A DNA stretch of 64,000 nt from Blastopirellula marina (GCF_002967765.1 NZ_PUHY01000012.1:496001-560000); one strand, 5' to 3'. Counted from the first letter of the stretch, positions 20,584 through 29,960 are shown. Notes: generated from the sequence alone by a model not told the origin. Translations and numbers: made by a program.

Positions 20584-21202
20584 CCCCGAAGCTCATGTCC
20601 CTGAAAGAAGTATTCATCCCCGTCGCCTCGTCTACGCGATCAAATGCGTGCGATTTGGCGGACGCCCTGTCAGGCAAGCAACTCAACGGCACTGGAGCGA
20701 ATCAATTTGATTCCGGCAGTCGAGGAAATTGGGAAGACCGTCTTTCAGAGGGGTAGGCTGGATGGGAATTTGTCAACGTTCATTATCAACGATTCGAATG
20801 GTAGTTTCCAAGCCCAGCCGATGATTCTTGGCCGGCGTATGACAAGAACTTCGACTACCACGCGAAGTGATCATAACTTCAAGAAGAATACGCATTTCCG
20901 TTAAAAACACAAGCACCAAAATACCTTCACAGACTCGTCACTGGGCTGAAATTTGATCCGGAAATGGTCACCACCACTGCGAACATCGGCTTGCCACAAA
21001 CTTATCTCTGGTACGTTAGGGAGAAAGCACGTACGATGTCGGGTGGTTAGGGCACTGACGCCCACTTTAGGTAAGATCCGCCCCAACAAGCGTGTCGCTT
21101 CAGGGCAAACCAACCAACGTGGGCAGGATTTTGCTCGTAACGGATTACCTTCGGGCCATCCAATTCGTCCCCTTTGCTGGATACCTCTTGAGGAACTATT
21201 TC
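20584..21202. other. Long intergenic region, no gene recognised
   Basis: About 620 bases. Frames such as 20644-20904 have no domain, no SD and no family-like composition. The stretch should contain the promoters of the divergent genes at 20583 and 21203, but no convincing -35/-10 pair, hairpin or RNA motif stands out. Confidence 0.5.
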
Positions 21203-21751
21203 ATGAAGGTCGATTCGACAACACGTTTCTGGTTGGCAAGTTTCGGGGTGGGAAGCGTCATGACGGCGTTCGCGATCCTGGGAATGACCGTCGGCCTCAA
21301 CTGGCAGAGCCCGGCCAGAGTAATCCCGGTCAACGCAAGCACCGCTGCCACAAGCGAAACGATGTGTGCCGCCACCGGTCGCGTTGATGAGGAAATGGAA
21401 GGCCTCTTCACGCTGGATGCCCTCACCGGTGACCTTCAATGTGCCGTCATCAACAGCCAAACCGCGAAATTCGCAGGTCTTTTCCGTACCAATGTCGTCA
21501 ACGACTTGGGACTGGATGCGACGAAAAAGCCCTCTTATCTATTACTAACAGGAAATGCCGCTTTCCGTGCGACGACAGGCAACTCGCGTCCGGCGGACTG
21601 CGTGGCATACGTGGTGGATTCTACGAGCGGGCGTTTCGCAGCCTATGGACTCGGTTGGAATCGAAACATTTCGGCTCGTGGTGCCCAACAGTCCGGCGCT
21701 TTGGTGCTACTAGATAAGGGAACTGCACGAAACGTCGTCATTCGCGACTAA
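21203..21751 (+). CDS. Membrane-anchored or secreted hypothetical protein, 182 aa
   Basis: The ATG at 21203 was chosen because TGAGGA lies 9 bases upstream and the N-terminus becomes MKVDSTTRFWLASFGVGSVM plus a hydrophobic stretch, an uncleaved anchor or signal peptide. The open frame extends 37 codons upstream without support. The exported part begins around VNASTAATSETMCAATGRVD and contains MEGLFTLDALTGDLQCAV, which resembles a beta-propeller-like strand repeat, and a Cys pair (residues about 52 and 77). No enzyme motif is seen. A terminator follows. Confidence 0.7.
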   Translation: MKVDSTTRFWLASFGVGSVMTAFAILGMTVGLNWQSPARVIPVNASTAATSETMCAATGRVDEEMEGLFTLDALTGDLQCAVINSQTAKFAGLFRTNVVNDLGLDATKKPSYLLLTGNAAFRATTGNSRPADCVAYVVDSTSGRFAAYGLGWNRNISARGAQQSGALVLLDKGTARNVVIRD

Positions 21752-21829
21752 TCCACAGCCAGGTAGTTATTCGGCATATACTCGGTCCATCGGTCATTAG
21801 TGGGCTGTATGGAACAATCGAGCCTCTCG

Positions 21830-21858
21830 AAGCCCGCGGCTTTGCCAGCGGGCTTTTT
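21830..21858 (+). terminator. Rho-independent terminator
   Basis: Stem AAGCCCGC / GCGGGCTT with a 10-base loop, running into TTTTC, 80 bases past the stop of the preceding gene and before the thiamine genes. I looked for a thiamine riboswitch around it and found none. Confidence 0.7.
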
Positions 21859-21997
21859 CTATCTAGATTCCCAGAATTCCCCGAGGAAAACAGGATCGAC
21901 GGTAATTCAGCCGGTTGTCGAGAGAAAGCCTCCCGTCGTAAACTTGAACTGTCGCGAATCTGTTTTGATTCGCCTGAAATCTGTTGGTTGGATTTGC

Positions 21998-22198
21998 ATG
22001 AAGATTTGTATCAACGAAGAGTCACGCGAGGTGCCTGATGGGGCAACTGTGGCCGATATCGTCGAGACCCTCTCGATCAATCCCAAATTCGTGGCCGTCG
22101 AAGTCAACTTAGAGCTTATTCCGCGTGACGAGCACGCCACACATATGTTGGCTGACGGGGATCAATTGGAAGTTGTCACCCTCGTAGGAGGTGGTTAA
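21998..22198 (+). CDS. thiS: Sulfur carrier protein ThiS
   Basis: 66-residue ubiquitin-like sulfur carrier for the thiazole half of thiamine. The ATG at 21998 gives the family-like [20 protein letters not shown]; the frame runs further upstream without support. The C-terminus is the essential di-glycine tail, TLVGGG, which is adenylated and thiocarboxylated. The stop overlaps the start of thiG (TAATG), so the two are coupled translationally. The activating enzyme ThiF and the ThiH or ThiO oxidase are not in the window. Confidence 0.92.
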   Translation: MKICINEESREVPDGATVADIVETLSINPKFVAVEVNLELIPRDEHATHMLADGDQLEVVTLVGGG

Positions 22199-23040
22199 TG
22201 AGTCTCGCCGAAACGAGTACCTCCGATGCCCCGCTTGTCTTGGGCACGCATACGCTACGAAGCCGCTTGATTGTCGGTACGGGAAAATACGACACGCTTG
22301 ATTTGATGCGGCAATCGCTTGATGCATCAGGCAGCGAGTGCGTTACGGTCGCGGTTCGTCGTGAACGCCTTTATGATCCAACCGGTCGCAACTTGTTGGA
22401 CTACATCGACTTCCACCGCTATACACTGCTGCCTAACACGGCCGGTTGTTACAACGCCCGCGATGCGGTGCGAACCGCCAAGCTCGGTCGCGAGATTCTC
22501 CTTGGTCTAGAAAATCCAGGAGCAGATTGGGTCAAGCTGGAAGTGTTGGCCGACACAAAGACATTGCTTCCCGATCCGGTCGAGACCCTGCTGGCATGCG
22601 AGCAACTCGTCGAGCTTGGTTTTCAAGTGCTCTGCTATACGACCGATGATCCAGTAATCGCCAAACGCCTGAAGCAAGTCGGTGCGACCGCCGTGATGCC
22701 TGCCGGAAGCCCGATTGGCTCGGGGCAGGGGATCTTGAACCCGAACAACATCCGCATCTGTCTTGAATACCTGAAAGGGGAAGATCCCGACTATCCGGTG
22801 ATTGTCGACGCTGGTGTTGGCACGGCGAGCGACGTGGCATTTGCGATGGAACTTGGCGTGGATGGCGTGCTGCTGAATACAGCAATCGCTCACGCCAAGG
22901 ATCCGGTTCGGATGGCTCACGCTATGCGTCATGCTACCGAAGCAGGTCGACTCGCCTACCACTCGGGACGAATCCCGCGTCGTTTGTACGCATCGGCAAG
23001 CAGCCCGGAAGATGGCGTGATTGGACGCACGGCAACTTAG
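22198..23040 (+). CDS. thiG: Thiazole synthase
   Basis: Makes the thiazole phosphate ring from 1-deoxy-D-xylulose 5-phosphate, dehydroglycine and ThiS thiocarboxylate; cytoplasmic TIM barrel. The Schiff-base lysine is Lys113 in WVKLEVL. Other family blocks are [48 protein letters not shown] and GVLLNTAIA. At 280 residues it has an N-terminal extension of about 15 residues compared with typical ThiG. It begins in the stop codon of thiS. Confidence 0.95.
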   Translation: MSLAETSTSDAPLVLGTHTLRSRLIVGTGKYDTLDLMRQSLDASGSECVTVAVRRERLYDPTGRNLLDYIDFHRYTLLPNTAGCYNARDAVRTAKLGREILLGLENPGADWVKLEVLADTKTLLPDPVETLLACEQLVELGFQVLCYTTDDPVIAKRLKQVGATAVMPAGSPIGSGQGILNPNNIRICLEYLKGEDPDYPVIVDAGVGTASDVAFAMELGVDGVLLNTAIAHAKDPVRMAHAMRHATEAGRLAYHSGRIPRRLYASASSPEDGVIGRTAT

Positions 23041-23078
23041 TTTTCTGCTAGAAGTCTCTCCAGCCCCATAGGTTGATC

Positions 23079-24269
23079 ATGCCCAAGCCGCAACCGAAGT
23101 TTGCCGCGGCACTATCCGTTCGTGACACCACTGAAGACGCATTGGCAGAGGTCATTCGCCAAGCTCTGGACGATCTCGCTGCGCCGGTTGATCTGGCGAT
23201 GGTCTTCCTTTCGCCTCACCATGCGCAGCACGTGGAAACGGTCGCCAAAGAGTTGACGCGTCTGCTGGGCACAAGCAACGTCATCGGGTGCACTGGCGAA
23301 TCGATCATCGGAGAATCTCGCGAAGCGGAAGACACACCGGCAATTAGTTTGTGGCTGGCTCACCTGCCGGAAACGACCATCGTCCCGATGCACTTAGAGT
23401 TCCAGCGTACCGCCGACGGAGGAAGTATCGTCGGTTGGTCCGATCAACTTCCCAACACTTGGCCAGCCGATGCGGCATCGCTGGTCTTGGCAGAACCGTT
23501 TAGTTTTCCGACGGATTTACTGCTAGAACGAATTAACGAAGACCATCCCGGCATGCCAGTCATCGGTGGCATGTCGAGCGGCAGTTACCAGCCAGGCGAG
23601 AATCGCCTGATCATGGGAGACAAAGTTCTCGAGTCGGGCGGGGTATTCGTCTATGTCCAAGGCAACGTTCGTATTCGCTCGGTAGTCTCGCAAGGCTGTC
23701 GACCGATTGGCGATCCATTCGTAATTACTAAAGCAGAGCGAAACGTCGTCTACGAGTTGGGTGGCCATCCGGCGCTGCAGCAAGTCGAGGCGATCTTCAA
23801 GACCTTGCCGGTTAAAGACCAACAGCTTGTCAGTCGTGGACTTCATATCGGCCGTGTTGTTGACGAATACCAGTCGGATCGCAGTCAGGGCGACTTCATC
23901 GTTCGTAACGTCGTGGGCATCGAAAAGGAGTCCGGCGCACTGATGATCGGCGACTACGTAAAGCCAGGGCAGACGGTTCAGTTCCATGTTCGAGACGAGT
24001 TCTCCGCGTCGGCCGAACTAAAGCAACTCTTCGCAGAGCTCAAGAAAGACGGCTGCCAGGCTGCCTCCGTGCTTACGTTTACCTGCAACGGACGAGGCAC
24101 CAAGTTATTCAGTCAGCCGCATCACGACGCGACATGTGTGACCAACGCGTTCGGTAAGATTCCCAACGCAGGCTTCTTCGCCGCTGGCGAAATCGGCCCC
24201 GTCGCTGGACGTAATTTTCTGCACGGTTTTACCGCCAGCGTCGCCGTAATGGAAGCGTCTGCGGAATAG
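23079..24269 (+). CDS. FIST domain sensory protein
   Basis: Contains FIST_N followed by FIST_C domains, a pair proposed to bind small ligands such as amino acids in signalling. Visible blocks are GCTGESIIGESREAED and ALSLWLAHLPET-like strands in the N-domain, GGMSSGSYQPGENRLI, and in the C-domain FLVRNVVGIE-like DFIVRNVVG followed by VQFHVRDEFSA and the closing CNGRGTKLFSQPHHD and GFFAAGEIGPVAGRNFLHGFT. Unlike many FIST proteins it is not fused to a histidine kinase, methyl-accepting or diguanylate cyclase domain. TTG at 23073 is an alternative start two codons earlier. It lies 38 bases after thiG, which may be chance. Confidence 0.88.
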   Translation: MPKPQPKFAAALSVRDTTEDALAEVIRQALDDLAAPVDLAMVFLSPHHAQHVETVAKELTRLLGTSNVIGCTGESIIGESREAEDTPAISLWLAHLPETTIVPMHLEFQRTADGGSIVGWSDQLPNTWPADAASLVLAEPFSFPTDLLLERINEDHPGMPVIGGMSSGSYQPGENRLIMGDKVLESGGVFVYVQGNVRIRSVVSQGCRPIGDPFVITKAERNVVYELGGHPALQQVEAIFKTLPVKDQQLVSRGLHIGRVVDEYQSDRSQGDFIVRNVVGIEKESGALMIGDYVKPGQTVQFHVRDEFSASAELKQLFAELKKDGCQAASVLTFTCNGRGTKLFSQPHHDATCVTNAFGKIPNAGFFAAGEIGPVAGRNFLHGFTASVAVMEASAE

Positions 24270-24316
24270 CCAGTCGCGTTGACCGGTGCCCAGCGATTCA
24301 TGAGCATTGTCGAGCT

Positions 24317-25135
24317 TCACATCGGCTCGTTGGTCTGAGGCATTTTTGTGGCTACGAATCGCTTCGGGCTCGTACCCGTCAAACGGCGGAACATCGCAAT
24401 GAACGACGACGATGTTCCGTATCCCAGGTCCAATGCGACCGATTCAACGCTGTGCCCGCCTTGAAGAAGTGGCAGGGCGCGGACAATCTTCAAACGCTGT
24501 CGCCACTCGGTTAAAGACATCCCTAGTTCCAACTGACAATGTCGCATGAGCGTTCTTTTGCTCATGTCGAAATCTGCAGCAAGCTGATCGAGCGAACGAT
24601 TATCTGCGGGGTCGTTTCTGAGCTCCTGTAGTAAGGCATCCAAATCAGGATTGCTGGTGGCCGGGACATAGCTGCCGGTGATCTGGCAATTGGCCAGTTG
24701 ATCGACCAAGACGCGAAGAAGCCTTTGCCGCTCGGACTGATTATTGTCGGCTGGGTTATCTCGCAGGAAATCGAGTATTGCTTGAACGAGTGGGGTAACG
24801 ACCACTACGCAAAGTTCGTCTGGCATCGGCTTGCAGTACTTGCGTGAGATGTACAGCGAACAGTGAACCGTCTCGTTGTGATTAAAGCTGGTGTGCTCAG
24901 TCCCTGCGGGAATCCACAGGCCCAAATGAGGCGGTGCCAGGAAAAGATCGTCGCCCGCTTGGACCTCGGTGATACCACTATACGAATAAACAAATTCGCT
25001 CCATGGGTGACGCATCACCGGATACGCCCCACGAGCTGGCATGTGCTCTGTCCGAAAGTAAATCGGCGCTGGCATCTTGTCGGCAAATGGAGGATGTCGA
25101 ACGTGATCGATCTGCTTCGTTCTCTTCTTTTTCAT
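24317..25135 (-). CDS. AraC family transcriptional regulator
   Basis: 272 residues: an N-terminal cupin-type sensor domain (PAPIYFRTEHMPARGAYP, then HPWSEFVYSYSGITEV and LWIPAGTEHTSF) and a C-terminal double helix-turn-helix of the AraC type (about 172-270), with SLDQLAADFDMSKRTLMRHC and the signature ALDLGYGTSSSFIAMFRRLTG. The gene is divergent from an EamA exporter with 104 bases between the starts, and an inverted repeat sits in that gap. Regulation of the exporter by this protein is a reasonable inference from the arrangement; the ligand is unknown. Confidence 0.93.
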   Translation of the reverse strand: MKKKRTKQIDHVRHPPFADKMPAPIYFRTEHMPARGAYPVMRHPWSEFVYSYSGITEVQAGDDLFLAPPHLGLWIPAGTEHTSFNHNETVHCSLYISRKYCKPMPDELCVVVVTPLVQAILDFLRDNPADNNQSERQRLLRVLVDQLANCQITGSYVPATSNPDLDALLQELRNDPADNRSLDQLAADFDMSKRTLMRHCQLELGMSLTEWRQRLKIVRALPLLQGGHSVESVALDLGYGTSSSFIAMFRRLTGTSPKRFVATKMPQTNEPM

Positions 25136-25148
25136 ACGATTGGCACTC

Positions 25149-25189
25149 CTTCACGACCCATTGGCCATTTTGCGCTATATGTCGTGAAG
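25149..25189. promoter_or_regulatory. Inverted repeat between AraC regulator and EamA exporter
   Basis: Perfect 9-bp inverted repeat (CTTCACGAC at 25149-25157 and GTCGTGAAG at 25181-25189, 23-base spacer). Beyond the core, ATTGGCACT on the left and AGTGGCAAT on the right extend the symmetry imperfectly. It occupies the only space shared by the two divergent promoters, where an autoregulatory operator would be expected. Confidence 0.5.
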
Positions 25190-25239
25190 TGGCAATCAAT
25201 ACACTAGATCATGCTCGACTAGAAACAAGGAATAAGAGA

Positions 25240-26286
25240 ATGAGAAAGCAAGTCGACGCCATGGCCACGGCTATTATGATGCTGCTGTGTTTGACATGGG
25301 GTCTGCAACAATCGGCCATCAAAGCGGTATCGGGCGAGATGGCGCCTCTTTTACAAATCGCCGTCCGCTCCGGAGGAAGTGCCGCATTGGTCTGGTTAGT
25401 AAGTCGTTACCTCTTTCGAGACCAGTGGCTCAACGGTGTCGCTTGGCGGTCAGGCTTGGTTGTTGCGTTGTTGTTCTCTGGCGAGTTCCTCTTAGTTGCC
25501 GTAGGCCTGCGTTGGACGACGGCGTCGCATATGGCGATGTTCCTCTACACATCTCCTTTGTTCGCGGCAATCGGTTTGCACTTGGTTCGCCCGGAAGAAC
25601 GACTGAACCTGTGGCAGTGGCTGGGAGTTTTGATTGCTTTCGGCGGTATCGTACTCACCTTCTCCGCGCCACAAGAGGTAACCACAGCCAGTCCCACAGC
25701 ACCCAATATGCTCTTGGGTGACTTCATGGGACTCTGTGCAGGAGCGGCCTGGGGGCTCACGACGGTGGTCCTGAGGACGAGTCGTCTGAACGATGCTCCT
25801 GCAGCACAAACGCTTTACTATCAGCTCGCTGGAGCATTCCTTGCGTCAATCGTTGTTGCCTTAGTCACGGGAAAGATGGGCATCACCATCACGCCACTCC
25901 TCGTTATGAGCCTTAGCTTTCAAACCATCGTCGTGGCGTTTATGAGCTACTTGGTTTGGTTCTGGCTCCTGCGACATTATTTAGCGAGCCGTTTAGGTGT
26001 CTTATCATTAATGACACCGCTTTTTGGCATTGCGTTTGGAGCCATCTTACTTCGGGAACCGCTCACCTGGGCGTTTCTCGCTGGCGGATCTTTTGTGCTT
26101 GGCGGGTTGGTGCTGGTCAGCCGCGGCAAGGGCCGAGGCACATTCAAAGTGGTCGACGACTGCCAGGAGAAGGCTGTTAATGTACAGCCGGCGATTGAAG
26201 TGGTATCTGCTTGTCGCTCGGCAACCGGCGTCGAACGAGGGTCGTTTGCTAGCAACCAAGAAGATCTAGCGAAGACTACGCTTTAG
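25240..26286 (+). CDS. EamA/DMT family transporter
   Basis: Inner-membrane drug/metabolite transporter with two EamA repeats and about ten helices, 348 residues from the ATG at 25240 (AAGG 9 bases upstream; the open frame runs further upstream into the regulator). Family features are MLLCLTWGLQQSAIKAVSGE in repeat 1 and LCAGAAWGLTTVVLRTSRL in repeat 2. A 50-residue polar C-terminal tail follows the last helix and is longer than usual. Export of amino acids or metabolites is typical; substrate unknown. Its last 21 bases overlap the end of the convergent gene at 26266. Confidence 0.88.
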   Translation: MRKQVDAMATAIMMLLCLTWGLQQSAIKAVSGEMAPLLQIAVRSGGSAALVWLVSRYLFRDQWLNGVAWRSGLVVALLFSGEFLLVAVGLRWTTASHMAMFLYTSPLFAAIGLHLVRPEERLNLWQWLGVLIAFGGIVLTFSAPQEVTTASPTAPNMLLGDFMGLCAGAAWGLTTVVLRTSRLNDAPAAQTLYYQLAGAFLASIVVALVTGKMGITITPLLVMSLSFQTIVVAFMSYLVWFWLLRHYLASRLGVLSLMTPLFGIAFGAILLREPLTWAFLAGGSFVLGGLVLVSRGKGRGTFKVVDDCQEKAVNVQPAIEVVSACRSATGVERGSFASNQEDLAKTTL

Positions 26287-26703
26287 CATTTCGAGTTCAA
26301 GTTCCATCAAGCGAACCTTGTCTTGGTGGAACCGCTGGAGAAGTGCTTTTTCTTCATTCAGATTCTTGAGTTCTTCCTCTGCTTCGACGTGAGCGACTTT
26401 GACGAACTCTAACTGTCCAAAAAGTGGGCCCGAGTATTTGAACTTGGTGAACTGTTCATACTCGTTCAGTTGTCGCTCCAGCGACTCGATCCGGGCCTTG
26501 GCCACTTTGATCTTCGAATCGAGTAGGCGTCGCTGAAGCGGGTACTCTTGTCCTTCGTAAAGCTTGATCCGCAATTGGGCCGCTTCGATTTCAGGAGATA
26601 CTTGCTGCGACGGTGCGGCCTGGGCGACCAGACAGACTACGAAAAGCATCTTTAGAACAACGATACAAACGGTCGGGATGCGGACCAGCAGGCGGTAATT
26701 CAC
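26266..26703 (-). CDS. Secreted coiled-coil hypothetical protein
   Basis: No family recognised. The GTG at 26703 was chosen because CAGGA lies about 10 bases upstream; the frame also offers a TTG at 26730 and an ATG at 26649. The N-terminus is a signal peptide or anchor (PTVCIVVLKMLFVVCLVAQA), and the rest is a highly charged alpha-helical region with heptad-like spacing from LRIKLYEGQEYPLQRRLLD to the end. The 3' end overlaps the convergent transporter gene by 21 bases, so the coding tails share DNA. Confidence 0.6.
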   Translation of the reverse strand: MNYRLLVRIPTVCIVVLKMLFVVCLVAQAAPSQQVSPEIEAAQLRIKLYEGQEYPLQRRLLDSKIKVAKARIESLERQLNEYEQFTKFKYSGPLFGQLEFVKVAHVEAEEELKNLNEEKALLQRFHQDKVRLMELELEMLKRSLR

Positions 26704-26874
26704 GGCGAAAGATCCTGAAAAGAGCGTCAAGGTGTTACTTTCCAGCCTAATTACCGGCCAAGAAAGCTCAACTGCTTGCGGTAACCCAAGCTCTATCAGC
26801 CGTTTCCGTAAATCGAATGCCGCCCTATAATCTCCCTAATTGAATCGCCACCGCGGGAGTTGCCGAGGAAAACC

Positions 26875-27315
26875 ATGTCGGAAACGTATAAAATTCTGAT
26901 CGCCGACGACAATCAATCGAATGTCGAACTACTGGAGGCCTACCTGGCCAACATCGATTGCGATACTGAAATCGCCGTCAACGGCCAAGATACGCTCGAC
27001 AAAGTGGCCAGTTTCAAGCCAGATTTGATTTTGCTCGACGTGATGATGCCCAAATTGAGCGGTTTCGAGGTGTGCAAGCAGCTCAAAGCCGACCCGGCGA
27101 CGAAGGGCATCATGATTCTGATGGTCACCGCGTTAAACGAGCTTGGCGATATCGAACGGGCTGTATCGGCCGGAACAGACGATTTCCTATCGAAGCCGGT
27201 CAACCGAATCGAGCTGACGAAACGCGTCGAAAACATGCTTCGCTTGAAAAACGTCGAGAATGAGAACGAACGGCTTCGTCAGTACATCGAACAGATGGAG
27301 AACAGCCGAGCTTAG
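26875..27315 (+). CDS. Single-domain response regulator
   Basis: Receiver domain protein of 146 residues. It has the acidic pair DD at 11-12, phospho-acceptor Asp55 in LILLDVMMPK, Thr85 in VTA and Lys107 in SKPV, so the site is complete. A short coiled coil (about 125-146, VENENERLRQYIEQMENS) takes the place of an output domain, which suggests dimerisation or docking to a partner. ATG at 26875 has GAGG 9 bases upstream. No histidine kinase is adjacent, so it is an orphan regulator. Confidence 0.92.
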   Translation: MSETYKILIADDNQSNVELLEAYLANIDCDTEIAVNGQDTLDKVASFKPDLILLDVMMPKLSGFEVCKQLKADPATKGIMILMVTALNELGDIERAVSAGTDDFLSKPVNRIELTKRVENMLRLKNVENENERLRQYIEQMENSRA

Positions 27316-27349
27316 CTCGGTGTACTGCGAGAGCGTCTCAAAGCTTATT

Positions 27350-27369
27350 GCCCCTCTCCCGGGAGGGGC
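27350..27369. terminator. GC-rich hairpin after the response regulator
   Basis: GCCCCTC / GAGGGGC stem with a 6-base loop, 35 bases past the stop. There is no T-tract, so it may be a weak terminator or simply a structured spacer. Confidence 0.4.
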
Positions 27370-27506
27370 TCATTGCCAACAAAGGCGGAATCACCCCCAC
27401 TGGTTTCTCACTTGATTCTCCGCCACGGAAACTCTTGCCTTGTTTCTCGCGCAACTCAAGGAGTATCCTAGAGGGGGTGCTTGTTTGTTTTGGCGAGGAT
27501 TGATCG

Positions 27507-29465
27507 ATGCCTTGGAATAACCGGCTTTGCCGATTGAACGCTGCGGTCTGCCTATTTCTGATTGGTTCGCTGACCGCTTCATCGGTCCATGCGCAATCGA
27601 CCACGCCTGCAACGCCGCAGGTCGATCAACTTATCAAACAGCTCGGCGACCCCAACTTCATGGTGCGTGAACGAGCACAAACCGAACTCGCTCGGATGGG
27701 CGTCACGGCATTCGACCAGTTGTTTGGCGCGATGCGAGATAACGATCTCGAAGTTGCTCGCAGAGCTCAGTACCTCATCCGTAGTGTCGAGATTGAATGG
27801 ACACGACCTGAGTTCTCGGAAGAGGTGAACTCGTATCTGAATCGCTATGGCAACTTAAACACCGACAACCGCCGCAGCCGCATCGGGGAATTGGGGCGTC
27901 TACATTCGATCGATGCCCTGAGCGCGCTATGCCGCATCAGCCGTTATGACGTTTCGGAAGCCATCTCAAAAGAAGCTGCCCTTGCTGCCGCGATTCAATT
28001 CCAAGGTGCCCAAGGGGAAGAGAAGGAAAACATCGCTAAGGTCATCACCGAGCGAATAGGGGATAGTCCGCGTACCGGGCCAAGCTGGCTGAAGATCTTC
28101 CGCAAGAGTTTGGATCAACCAGAGGAAGCCGCTAAACAGTGGCAAGTGCAAGTCGATAAAGAAATCGACCTATTCACGACGCGGCCCGCTCTCACTAGTC
28201 AGCAAACGGTCTTAGACCTCGTCCGGTGGCAAGTCGATCAGCTTCGCTCGGACGGACAACAGGAAGAAGCCCTCGCCGCAATGCGTGACGTGATCCGGAT
28301 CAGCACAAAGTTCTCGGAGAGTGAACTAATCGATCTGACGACGTGGTTTCTCGATCGGAAGGGGCCTTCGGTTGTCTCGGAATTGGCCGCGATGCATGCT
28401 GAAAAGCATCCTGTTCCTGACGACAAAGTCATGGGCGGTCCCTTCGGCGATAATCCTTCGCTACTTTACCTTCTCGCCGAAGCGGAGCTGGTTCAAAACA
28501 ATATTGAACTTGCCAATCAATATGCCGATGCCGCATTGGCGTTGTTCCCCGAATCGTTTGATAGCCACTACCTGACGGCGCAGTCGCTTCAGGAACGTGG
28601 CTGTTTCCGTTGGAGCCGCAACGAGTATCAGTACGTGATTGATAGCAATCCGATCGATGATCGGGTTGGAATCTTCGCACGCGTGCAATACGCAGAAATG
28701 GAGCACGATCACGGCGACTCGAAGCGAGCTATGGAAATCATGTGGCCGTGGGTGGAAGTGGCGGAAAAGAAGGGCTCCGGCAATCGCGATCCATTCGGGG
28801 GCCGCGAACTCGACGAAGTTAACGGTGCATCTCTAGCTCGGGCCTATCTGTTCCGCGCTTCCTACCGAGAAAAGCAAGGCAAGTTCAAGGAAGCTCAAGA
28901 GGATCTCTTGAAAGCGCTGAAGCACGACGAAGACGAAGCAGACGTGCTGATCGCAGCCTATCGACTCGGCAAGAAAGATGAGATGTGGCGAACCAAGGCC
29001 AAGGAACACATTGATCACACCATCGCGTTCTACAAGCCGTATATCGAGCGTTTCCAGAAACAGTACGAGTTCTTCAAAGAGAACCGCCGTGGTGACGACA
29101 TCATGGGCGCTCAGTCAAGCCAGATGGCCCGCTATTGCAACCAATATGCTTGGCTTGTGGGCAATACCTATGGCGACTTCGATCACGCGATCGCGGCTAG
29201 CAAGCTTTCCCTCGACTTGCAGCCTGGCAACGGCGCCTATCTCGACACCCTAGCGCACTGCTATGCCGCGAAAGGGGACTGGGAGCAAGCCTATAAATGC
29301 CAACGTCAGGCCGTTCAGCAGATGCCACATTCCGGCATGGTTCGTCTAAAGTATCTTGAGTTCGCCGAGCAATGTAAGAAGCACAAGATCGAAATCCAAC
29401 CACTCGATCTACCGTCCAGCCCAGACACCCATTTCCCCGATTTCATGAAAGACGGAGGAAAGTGA
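27507..29465 (+). CDS. Secreted HEAT/TPR repeat protein, 652 aa
   Basis: Signal peptide (MPWNNRLCRLNAAVCLFLIG, cleavage after VHAQ). The first part is HEAT-like, with LIKQLGDPNFMVRERAQTEL as the characteristic repeat. The second half is TPR-like: LYLLAEAELVQNNIELANQY, SYREKQGKFKEAQEDLLKA and YLDTLAHCYAAKGDWEQAYK. The overall design is a periplasmic scaffold; no active site is seen. GAGG lies 9 bases before the ATG. Its stop overlaps the GTG start of the DUF2752 gene (GTGA), so the two are coupled. Confidence 0.82.
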   Translation: MPWNNRLCRLNAAVCLFLIGSLTASSVHAQSTTPATPQVDQLIKQLGDPNFMVRERAQTELARMGVTAFDQLFGAMRDNDLEVARRAQYLIRSVEIEWTRPEFSEEVNSYLNRYGNLNTDNRRSRIGELGRLHSIDALSALCRISRYDVSEAISKEAALAAAIQFQGAQGEEKENIAKVITERIGDSPRTGPSWLKIFRKSLDQPEEAAKQWQVQVDKEIDLFTTRPALTSQQTVLDLVRWQVDQLRSDGQQEEALAAMRDVIRISTKFSESELIDLTTWFLDRKGPSVVSELAAMHAEKHPVPDDKVMGGPFGDNPSLLYLLAEAELVQNNIELANQYADAALALFPESFDSHYLTAQSLQERGCFRWSRNEYQYVIDSNPIDDRVGIFARVQYAEMEHDHGDSKRAMEIMWPWVEVAEKKGSGNRDPFGGRELDEVNGASLARAYLFRASYREKQGKFKEAQEDLLKALKHDEDEADVLIAAYRLGKKDEMWRTKAKEHIDHTIAFYKPYIERFQKQYEFFKENRRGDDIMGAQSSQMARYCNQYAWLVGNTYGDFDHAIAASKLSLDLQPGNGAYLDTLAHCYAAKGDWEQAYKCQRQAVQQMPHSGMVRLKYLEFAEQCKKHKIEIQPLDLPSSPDTHFPDFMKDGGK

Positions 29466-29920
29466 GTTCGTCGCTTGTGACGCCGCTGCCTGACGAACCG
29501 GTACAGCCGCGACGATGGGCGTTTCACGTGCTAATGCTGGCGATATCGTTGCCGGTGATTGGACTCTCGTTTCTGCTTTACCTCGATGGTCCGACGCATG
29601 TCGTGATCCCCTGGTTCGATATGCCGCTGCCGCCGAGTTGTGGTATGCAGCGAGTCCTTGGACTCGATTGCCCTGGCTGTGGTCTGACACGTAGCTTCAT
29701 TGCGTTGGCCCATGGTGACCTTAACGCTTCGCTAGCGTTTAATCCCGGCGGGTTCCTGGTCTTCGGCTTAGCACTATTTCAGATCCCATATCGAATTGCC
29801 CAGCTGTACCGAGTTTGGTTGGGAGAAAAACCTTGGGATCTGACAACGATGTCACTATGGTTCTGGTCGTTGATTGGCGTCGTACTGATCTTCCAGTGGG
29901 TTGTCAAAATGGTTCTGTGA
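29462..29920 (+). CDS. DUF2752 domain membrane protein
   Basis: 152 residues with four predicted membrane segments. The diagnostic DUF2752 core is LDCPGCGLTRSFIALAHGD near residues 67-86, where CPxCGxTR is the conserved signature. Function of the family is unknown; the cysteine pair suggests redox or metal binding. It starts with GTG inside the stop of the upstream HEAT/TPR gene, which implies a functional link between the exported repeat protein and this membrane protein. Confidence 0.9.
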   Translation: MSSSLVTPLPDEPVQPRRWAFHVLMLAISLPVIGLSFLLYLDGPTHVVIPWFDMPLPPSCGMQRVLGLDCPGCGLTRSFIALAHGDLNASLAFNPGGFLVFGLALFQIPYRIAQLYRVWLGEKPWDLTTMSLWFWSLIGVVLIFQWVVKMVL

Positions 29921-29960
29921 CTTTCCAACGTTGCGTGCCACACCTCGAAAGATAATAGAC

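Noticed and set aside
20644-20904. Possible 86-codon gene in the 20.6-21.2 kb gap
   Set aside because: No SD, no hydrophobic or domain pattern; probably chance.
21752-21997. Thiamine riboswitch upstream of thiS
   Set aside because: The conserved CTGAGA-type core and matching stems were not found; the hairpin present is a terminator for the preceding gene.
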